Assembly (NCBI GenBank): GCA_030614505.1
Contig: JAUWTX010000035.1
Location: forward strand, 1-11,814
Origin: Desulfuromonadales bacterium
Lineage (GTDB): Bacteria > Desulfobacterota > Desulfuromonadia > Desulfuromonadales > BM103
Reading direction: 5' to 3'
DNA: 11,814 bases
Part shown: positions 6,886-11,814 of the stretch, one piece after another
Numbering within the stretch: the stretch's first letter is position 1
Layout: each line of letters starts with the position of its first letter
Made by a program: the position numbers and the translations under genes
The notes under the pieces: generated by a model
Told to the model about the DNA's origin: nothing
Seen by the model: the letters and a program-made list of their open reading frames with translations, nothing else
Database searches by the model: none

Positions 6886-7911
6886 ATGAAAAGCTGGAGA
6901 GCGCCGGAACACTGGCAGAAAATAACCACGATTGATGCCCACACGGCAGGCGAACCTTTTCGCGTTGTCACTTCGGGGTTCCCCTCTTTGGACGGTGCAA
7001 CGATTCTGGCAAAGCGCCGTTTCGTCAAGGAGCGATATGACCATCTGCGAGCCACATTGATGCTGGAACCGCGCGGGCATGCTGATATGTATGGTTGTCT
7101 TGTGACTCCGCCGATCACTGAAGAAGCAGATTTTGGTGTTTTGTTCATGCACAATGCAGGCTTCAGCACGATGTGCGGCCACGGCATTATCGCCATGACG
7201 ACGGTGGCCCTCGAAGCCGGGTTGGTTGTCATGCAGACTCCGCAGACAACTTTGCGCATAGATACGCCAGCCGGGCTGGTGACCGCTTGTGCCAACATAG
7301 AAGACGGTCGGGTCAAGAGTGTCTCGTTTCATAATGTGCCTTCTTTTGTCCTCGGCCTGGATCAGACTGTGGAGGTGCCTGGTCTCGGTAAGGTTCGATA
7401 TGATCTCGCCTTCGGCGGTGGCTTTTATGTTTATGTCAAAGCTTCTGATGTCGGTTTGAAGGTGACGCCGGAGGATTTGCACCCTTTGATTGATAAGGGC
7501 ATGGCAATTAAGCGAGCGATTATGGCAAGCAGGTCGATACTGCACCCCTTTGAAAATGACTTAAGCTTCCTTTACGGGACAATTTTTGTTGATGAGCCCA
7601 AAGGATCTGGAGCACATTCCAGCAACGTCTGTATCTTTGCCGAGGGGGAGGTTGACCGTAGCCCGACCGGAACCGGGGTCAGTGGTCGCTTGGCTATTCA
7701 TCATGCTCGTGGAGACCTCGGCGTGGGTGATGTGATCACTATCGAAAGTATTATCGGCAGCTCTTTTCGCTGTAGTGTGGTAGCAGAGACGATGTTCGGT
7801 CCACATCAAGCAATCATTCCTGAAGTTGAAGGGAGTGCCTATATCACCGGTCGCCACGAGTTTTTGATAGATCCAGACGATCCGTTGAAGGATGGCTTTA
7901 TGATGCGTTGA
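6886..7911 (+). CDS. lhpH: Proline racemase family protein, probable trans-3-hydroxy-L-proline dehydratase
   Basis: Cofactor-independent enzyme of the proline racemase fold, 341 aa from the ATG chosen by its GGAGG site. The first catalytic position is Cys97 in STMCGHGIIA. The second reads VDRSPTGTG with Thr261 where racemases and 4-hydroxyproline epimerases have Cys (SPCGTG). The Cys/Thr pairing is the established mark of trans-3-hydroxy-L-proline dehydratase, as in human L3HYPDH and bacterial homologues; these remove water to give delta1-pyrroline-2-carboxylate instead of racemising. The opening ITTIDAHTAGEPFRVV is the normal family N-terminus. It lies 39 bp after the aconitase X small subunit and shares its expected product. 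The probable pyrroline-2-carboxylate reductase is four genes back in the same block, which fits. Racemase or epimerase activity is unlikely given Thr261. The symbol follows bacterial precedent and is less certain than the function. Confidence 0.87.
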   Translation: MKSWRAPEHWQKITTIDAHTAGEPFRVVTSGFPSLDGATILAKRRFVKERYDHLRATLMLEPRGHADMYGCLVTPPITEEADFGVLFMHNAGFSTMCGHGIIAMTTVALEAGLVVMQTPQTTLRIDTPAGLVTACANIEDGRVKSVSFHNVPSFVLGLDQTVEVPGLGKVRYDLAFGGGFYVYVKASDVGLKVTPEDLHPLIDKGMAIKRAIMASRSILHPFENDLSFLYGTIFVDEPKGSGAHSSNVCIFAEGEVDRSPTGTGVSGRLAIHHARGDLGVGDVITIESIIGSSFRCSVVAETMFGPHQAIIPEVEGSAYITGRHEFLIDPDDPLKDGFMMR

Positions 7912-8021
7912 GTTGGTGCTCTTGTTTTATGGGGACAGGACGAAGTAGAATAGTCCTTAGTTGTTCGGAGCCTGAATGTGTACGATTGCTGTGTAGTTGC
8001 AGAAGGGAAAAGGGATTTGTA
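7912..8021 (+). other. 110-bp gap before hypD
   Basis: This holds no gene. A weak 5-bp inverted repeat AGGAC (7937-7941)/GTCCT (7953-7957) is present, with no T tract that would make it a convincing terminator. AGGGA at 8011-8015, 6 bases before ATG 8022, is the probable hypD ribosome-binding site. The hypD frame has no stop in this gap, but the 38 residues it would encode are Cys-rich and unlike the family, so they are treated as untranslated. A hypD-specific promoter may sit here; no clear pair of boxes was seen. Confidence 0.4.
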
Positions 8022-10478
8022 ATGCCCACAGAAAGAGACTTGAAAGCTGCTCCGCAGAGACATGCTGCTGCTGAAGGAAACTATTACCCGGCAAGCAAAA
8101 ACACTATTGGTCCGGGAATGAACGAGCGCATCCAGCGCTTGCGCAAGCTGAGCGTTGATGCTGAGCCGTGTCTCTCCATTGAGAGAGCGATGCACGAGAC
8201 AGCTTTCTACAAAGAGAATTACGGCAAGCACTCGATCCCGGTATTGCGGGCGATGAATTTTCTCGACCATTGCCGGAAGAAAACCCTCTATATCGGCGGC
8301 GACGAACTGATCGTCGCCGAGCGCGGTCCACGCCCCAAGTCTGTGCCTACCTTTCCCGAGTTAACCTGCCACAGCGTTGAGGATTTCCATGTCCTCAATA
8401 CCCGTGATCAGCAGCGTTACACCATTAGTGATGAAGATGTAGAAACCTATGCTCGGGAAGTCATCCCATACTGGCAGGGCAAAACGATCCGCGAGCGAAT
8501 CTTCAGCCATGTGCCTGACGAATGGCGTGTTGCTTACGAGTGTGGCCTGTTTACCGAGTTCATGGAACAGCGCGCACCCGGGCACACGGCCCTTGATGGC
8601 CAGATCTATCGCAAGGGAATGCTCGATTACAAACGCCAGATTGCCGATGAGATTGCTGGCCTTGATTATCTCAACGATCCGGAAGCAACCGACAAGGCAG
8701 AAGAGTTGAAGGCGATGGATATCTCCTGCGATGCTGTGATCGTGTTCGCCGAACGTCACGCCGAGTTGGCCGAAAAGCTGGCGAAGAGAGAGAATGATCC
8801 GCAGCGAGTCGCTGAATTGCATAAAATTGCCGAGAGCTGCTGTTGGGTGCCGGCAAATGCGCCGCGTACTTTCCACGAAGCGATTCAGATGTACTGGTTC
8901 GTCCATCTCGGCACCATAACCGAATTGAATGGCTGGGATGCCATGAATCCGGGGCACTTCGATCAGCATCTGGCACCCTTTTACGAGGTGGAGGTTGCCG
9001 CCGGGACCTTGACCCGTGAGCAGGCCAAGGAATTGCTCTGCTGCTTCTGGATCAAGGTTAATAACCACCCGGCGCCGCCGAAGGTTGGTATCACTGCCCG
9101 TGAAAGTGGTACCTACAACGACTTCACCAATATCAATATCGGTGGGATTACCAGTGACGGTAAGGACGGTGTCAGTGAAGTCTCCTTCATCATGCTCGAG
9201 GTGATCGAAGAACTGCATATTCTGCAGCCGGGTAGCTCGGTGCATGTCAGCAGCAAGACCCCTGACCGTTTCCTGAATGCTGCATGTAAGGTGATCCGCC
9301 AGGGGCACGGTTATCCGTCAATGTTCAATCCGGACGTCTATGTGATGGAGTTGCTGCGTCAGGGCAAATCACTCAAGGATGCCCGCGAAGGTGGCTGTAG
9401 CGGCTGCATTGAAGTCGGCGCCTTCGGCAAAGAAGCCTTTCTTCTGACCGGCTACCTGAATGTACCAAAAGTTCTTGAAGTGACCCTGAATAACGGGGTT
9501 GATCCGGTAACCGGCAAGCGAGCCGGGATTGAGACTGGTGATCCGTGCAAATTCGAAAGCTATGAAGATCTTTACGAAGCTTTCCACAAGCAGCTCAACT
9601 TCATCGTTGACACCAAGGTGCGGGTCAGCAACTACATTGATCGCATGTTCGCCAAGTATGCTCCGGCGCCTTTCCTCTCCGTGGTCATTGAAGATTGCAT
9701 CAGCAAGGGTAAGGACTATTACGACGGCGGGCCACGCTACAACACCAACTATATCCAGTGCACCGGTCTCGGTACTACAACAGATAGCCTATCGGCACTC
9801 AAAAAGCATGTTTTCGAAGAGCAGACATTCAGTATGGAACGAGTCCTGGATGCGGTTGCTAAAGATTTTGCGGATGAAGAGTTTCTGCGTCAGACGATTA
9901 TCAATAAGACGCCTTTCTTTGGCAACGATGACGATTATGCAGATGATATTGCCCTGCAGATCTACCATGATCTGCTGGCGGCCATTGATGGTAAACCGAA
10001 TGTCAAAGGGGAGACTTTTCACCTCAACATGCTTTCCACCACCTGTCATATCTATTTTGGCAAAGTGATGGGTGCTACCCCTAATGGGCGCATGGCCGGC
10101 AAGTCAATTTCTGACGGCACCTCTCCGTCCCACGGTGCTGATACTCACGGCCCATCGGCGGTAATCCGTTCGTTGACCAAGCTCGATCACACCATGTCTG
10201 GCGGTACGCTGCTCAACCAGCGCTTCTTGCCCAGCCTGCTCAAGCGGGATGAGGATGTTGTCAGGCTTGGTCAGTTGATCCGCAGTTACTTCACTCTGGG
10301 TGGCCACCATATTCAGTTTAATGTTGTTGATACGGCGACGCTGAGGGCTGCCCAGAAGGCTCCGGAGGATTATCGGGACTTGCTGGTGCGTATGGCTGGC
10401 TACAGCGACTATTTCAATGATATGAATGCCGACTTGCAGCAGGAAGTAATCGAACGCACCGAAAACGAGTCGTTCTGA
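8022..10478 (+). CDS. hypD: Glycyl radical trans-4-hydroxy-L-proline dehydratase
   Basis: Cytoplasmic glycyl radical enzyme that dehydrates trans-4-hydroxy-L-proline to delta1-pyrroline-5-carboxylate. From ATG 8022 it is 818 aa. The thiyl radical Cys462 and base Glu464 sit in GGCSGCIEVG, and the radical glycine is Gly793 in RMAGYSDYF. The other residues I recall from the characterised Clostridioides difficile enzyme all appear at a constant offset of +28: H188 (APGHT), D306 (WDAM), S362, D367 and F368 (SGTYNDFTN), Y478 (TGYLN), T673 (STTCHIYFG). This agreement separates it from pyruvate formate-lyase, choline lyase and glycerol dehydratase. It has about 30 extra N-terminal residues; an internal ATG at 8118 (M33) would give the shorter form. 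The activase gene follows after 1 bp. The name should not be confused with the hydrogenase maturation factor HypD. Its product needs a reductase not recognised in this window. Confidence 0.95.
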   Translation: MPTERDLKAAPQRHAAAEGNYYPASKNTIGPGMNERIQRLRKLSVDAEPCLSIERAMHETAFYKENYGKHSIPVLRAMNFLDHCRKKTLYIGGDELIVAERGPRPKSVPTFPELTCHSVEDFHVLNTRDQQRYTISDEDVETYAREVIPYWQGKTIRERIFSHVPDEWRVAYECGLFTEFMEQRAPGHTALDGQIYRKGMLDYKRQIADEIAGLDYLNDPEATDKAEELKAMDISCDAVIVFAERHAELAEKLAKRENDPQRVAELHKIAESCCWVPANAPRTFHEAIQMYWFVHLGTITELNGWDAMNPGHFDQHLAPFYEVEVAAGTLTREQAKELLCCFWIKVNNHPAPPKVGITARESGTYNDFTNINIGGITSDGKDGVSEVSFIMLEVIEELHILQPGSSVHVSSKTPDRFLNAACKVIRQGHGYPSMFNPDVYVMELLRQGKSLKDAREGGCSGCIEVGAFGKEAFLLTGYLNVPKVLEVTLNNGVDPVTGKRAGIETGDPCKFESYEDLYEAFHKQLNFIVDTKVRVSNYIDRMFAKYAPAPFLSVVIEDCISKGKDYYDGGPRYNTNYIQCTGLGTTTDSLSALKKHVFEEQTFSMERVLDAVAKDFADEEFLRQTIINKTPFFGNDDDYADDIALQIYHDLLAAIDGKPNVKGETFHLNMLSTTCHIYFGKVMGATPNGRMAGKSISDGTSPSHGADTHGPSAVIRSLTKLDHTMSGGTLLNQRFLPSLLKRDEDVVRLGQLIRSYFTLGGHHIQFNVVDTATLRAAQKAPEDYRDLLVRMAGYSDYFNDMNADLQQEVIERTENESF

Positions 10479-10479
10479 G

Positions 10480-11388
10480 ATGCAGCAGGGTTTGATTTTC
10501 GACATCAAACGATATTCTATCAATGAGGGCCCCGGCATTCGTGTCACTGTCTTTCTCAAGGGGTGTCCGCTCAACTGCCAATGGTGCCATAATCCGGAAA
10601 GCATTTCTCCTGAGATTCAGAAGTTGTTTACCGCCAGCAAGTGTATTGGCTGTGAAGAGTGCTGCCGGGCTTGTCCCGTCCGGGCCTGTCGTTTGACTCC
10701 TGATGGTATTGTCACTGATGACAATTTGTGTACCTTGTGCGGCAAGTGTGCCGAAGTCTGCCCGACCTTGGCAACCGAAATGTCAGGACGTTACTGGTCA
10801 GTCGATGAACTTCTCAAGATCATCGAGAAGGAGCGGCCGTTCTTTGAGCAATCGGGTGGTGGTGTGACTTTTTCTGGTGGTGAGCCGTTGCTCTATCCGG
10901 ATTTTCTCATGGAGATCCTTGATGCCTGCGGCAGACAGCAGATCCACCGCGCCGTTGATACCTCGGGTTTTGTTAAGCTTGAGACGCTTCTCAGGGTAGC
11001 AAAGTATACCGACCTGTTCCTTTATGACCTGAAAATGATTGATGCCGACAAGCACAAGTTTTATACGGGGGTCGATAATTATCTGATTCTCGAAAACCTC
11101 AAAGCCCTGGCTGAGAGTGGTGCTGCCATTCAAGTACGCATTCCACTGATCGGCGGTGTTAATGCTGATGACGACAGTATTGAGGCTGCAGCTGCTTTTG
11201 TCGCTGGTTTGTCTGGGGGAAAAAAACTGGTGAACCTGCTCCCGTTTCATGATATCGCCAGAGGCAAGGACGAAAGGCTTGGTCGGGAGCGAGACCTCAA
11301 TGGACTCTGTGAGCCGACCCTGGATGATTTGAAGCGGGCGATCCGCATCTTTGCCGATCATGGCCTGACTGCAAGTGTTGGTGGGTAG
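10480..11388 (+). CDS. Radical-SAM glycyl radical enzyme activase (HypD activating enzyme)
   Basis: Uses S-adenosylmethionine and a reduced [4Fe-4S] cluster to abstract hydrogen from Gly793 of HypD, generating the glycyl radical. It is 302 aa, the usual size for activases with a ferredoxin insert. The radical-SAM motif CPLNCQWC gives C29, C33 and C36, preceded by the typical NEGPGIRVTVFLKG. Two further [4Fe-4S] motifs follow: C55/C58/C61/C65 and C84/C87/C90/C94, each ending in CP. VTFSGGEPLL, which includes the SAM-binding GGE, lies near residue 130. The ATG at 10480 is one base past the hypD stop, so translation is coupled. It is the last gene of the block. All cluster ligands are present. 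Partner specificity is inferred from adjacency, which is the rule for such enzymes. Confidence 0.95.
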   Translation: MQQGLIFDIKRYSINEGPGIRVTVFLKGCPLNCQWCHNPESISPEIQKLFTASKCIGCEECCRACPVRACRLTPDGIVTDDNLCTLCGKCAEVCPTLATEMSGRYWSVDELLKIIEKERPFFEQSGGGVTFSGGEPLLYPDFLMEILDACGRQQIHRAVDTSGFVKLETLLRVAKYTDLFLYDLKMIDADKHKFYTGVDNYLILENLKALAESGAAIQVRIPLIGGVNADDDSIEAAAAFVAGLSGGKKLVNLLPFHDIARGKDERLGRERDLNGLCEPTLDDLKRAIRIFADHGLTASVGG

Positions 11389-11400
11389 GCTTGTGTTGCT

Positions 11401-11530
11401 ATTATGCTTTTACGCATATAACCCATAGCAAAATAATGGCATGCATAAACGCATAATAATCTATATTGTCTTGTTGATACATGTGGTTATGTGCTTATGA
11501 TAAGCCTATTATTATGTCGTATTGCATAAA
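11401..11530. promoter_or_regulatory. Array of TTATG/GCATAA motifs, operator-like
   Basis: This AT-rich stretch downstream of the activase has repeated TTATG(C) elements and their complements. ATTATGC (11401-11407) faces GCATA (11414-11418). GCATAA occurs at 11443-11448 and 11451-11456, 8 bp apart. TTATG occurs at 11487-11491 and 11495-11499, also 8 bp apart and inverted. ATTATG (11511-11516) faces GCATAA (11524-11529). CATAATAAT (11452-11460) and ATTATTATG (11508-11516) are exact 9-bp inverted repeats. This looks like multiple binding sites for a regulator or a nucleoid-binding protein, but AT-rich composition alone raises the number of such matches. Confidence 0.4.
11474..11501 (+). promoter_or_regulatory. 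Candidate sigma-70-like promoter pointing right
   Basis: TTGATA (11474-11479) and TATGAT (11496-11501) are separated by 16 bp; each matches 5 of 6 consensus bases. The -10 box overlaps one of the repeated TTATG motifs, so binding at the motif could control it. Any transcript would run away from the hydroxyproline genes into the region beyond 11530. Prediction by eye only. Confidence 0.35.
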
Positions 11531-11814
11531 TATTTCTGACGCACTTCTCCCTTCTCTTACTACAATAACTCCCGAAAAATAAAAAAAGCCCCATTCTCAT
11601 CGCCAGTCTGCTTGTGCTGAATTTGTTCTTATTTAACAAAATGTTAGCGAGTTCACATGTTTAGCTGTTTTGTCCCTTGCTTGTTGCGGCTTGTGCTGCA
11701 ACAGGTAGAGTTATTTTGTCGTCTACAAGGATGGTTCCTGGTTGTTTGGCATCCTGTTTGCTCTTATCCAGAGATAACGCGCATAGCGTGCCGGATTTTG
11801 GAACTGCAGATAAA
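11531..11814. other. Right-end region without a convincing gene
   Basis: Nearly 300 bases with no recognised gene. A small dyad TAACA-AAA-TGTTA lies at 11634-11646. Three frames stay open into the right edge. One on the minus strand runs from 11813 to a stop at 11661 (50 codons, Ala/Lys/Gln-rich end). Two on the plus strand start at ATG 11657 and ATG 11731. None has a good ribosome-binding site or a familiar sequence, so none is called as a gene. The minus-strand frame could be the C-terminus of a convergent gene that lies mostly outside the window. Confidence 0.4.
11680..11719 (+). terminator. Candidate intrinsic terminator hairpin
   Basis: CTTGTTGCGGC (11680-11690) pairs over 11 bp, including two G-T wobbles, with GCTGCAACAGG (11695-11705) around a TTGT tetraloop. 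A five-base gap then leads to TTATTTTGT (11711-11719). The stem is long and the loop tight, but the T tract is displaced and interrupted, so termination may be weak. It could end read-through from the activase gene, whose stop is about 290 bases upstream, or a transcript from the candidate promoter at 11474. Confidence 0.45.

Noticed and set aside
7908..8021. Upstream TTG start for hypD adding 38 residues
   Set aside because: The added stretch is Cys-rich and unlike any glycyl radical enzyme N-terminus, and TTG 7908 overlaps the preceding stop without a good ribosome-binding site; ATG 8022 has AGGGA 6 bases upstream.
8361..9308. Long open frame (315 codons) antisense to hypD
   Set aside because: It lies wholly inside the well-supported hypD gene, resembles no family, and is explained by hypD codon bias on the opposite strand.
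8022..10478. Choline TMA-lyase, glycerol/propanediol dehydratase or pyruvate formate-lyase
   Set aside because: The residues specific to trans-4-hydroxyproline dehydratase are all present at a constant offset, and neighbours are proline-related, with no microcompartment or acyl-CoA genes.
11575..11592. A-rich run followed by GCCCC, resembling the tail half of a minus-strand terminator
   Set aside because: No GGGGC partner was found within hairpin distance, so no stem can be drawn.
1..11814. CRISPR arrays, tRNA or rRNA genes, insertion sequences or integrase sites
   Set aside because: Looked for on both strands; no regularly spaced repeats, transposase-like frames, terminal inverted repeats or RNA-gene signatures were recognised.

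Overview
The window is a single-direction (+ strand) gene block of moderate G+C. It looks like part of an anaerobic Gram-negative bacterium, possibly of the Desulfuromonas/Desulfobulbus type; that placement is only an impression from the protein sequences. The requirement for anaerobiosis is better supported, because the block ends with an oxygen-sensitive glycyl radical enzyme and its radical-SAM activase.

Layout: (1) 1-2253, the end of a branched-chain/hydrophobic amino-acid-type ABC importer: livM (cut by the left edge), livG and livF. (2) 2309-4069, two oxidoreductases of unassigned substrate, a short-chain dehydrogenase and an aldo/keto reductase. (3) A 147-bp gap (4070-4216) with two overlapping, mutually exclusive hairpins. 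(4) 4217-7911, a 3-hydroxyproline module: an ornithine cyclodeaminase/mu-crystallin-family reductase (probable delta1-pyrroline-2-carboxylate reductase), the large and small subunits of a split aconitase X (probable cis-3-hydroxy-L-proline dehydratase), and a proline-racemase-family protein whose second catalytic Cys is Thr (probable trans-3-hydroxy-L-proline dehydratase). (5) 8022-11388, a trans-4-hydroxy-L-proline dehydratase (HypD, glycyl radical enzyme) and its activating enzyme. (6) 11389-11814, no convincing gene: an array of TTATG/GCATAA motifs over a candidate promoter, and further right an 11-bp hairpin with a T-rich tail.

Together the genes suggest an anaerobic hydroxyproline-scavenging system. 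An amino-acid ABC importer would bring in hydroxyprolines, probably from collagen-like proteins or plant and algal cell walls. Three mechanistically unrelated dehydratases would each remove the hydroxyl from a different isomer: trans-4 by HypD, trans-3 by the racemase-fold enzyme, cis-3 by aconitase X. The two 3-hydroxyproline routes meet at delta1-pyrroline-2-carboxylate, which the reductase turns into L-proline. The HypD product, delta1-pyrroline-5-carboxylate, has no recognisable ProC in the window. Combining the glycyl-radical route with the complete 3-hydroxyproline route in one block, with an extra dehydrogenase/aldo-keto reductase pair, is the most noteworthy feature here.
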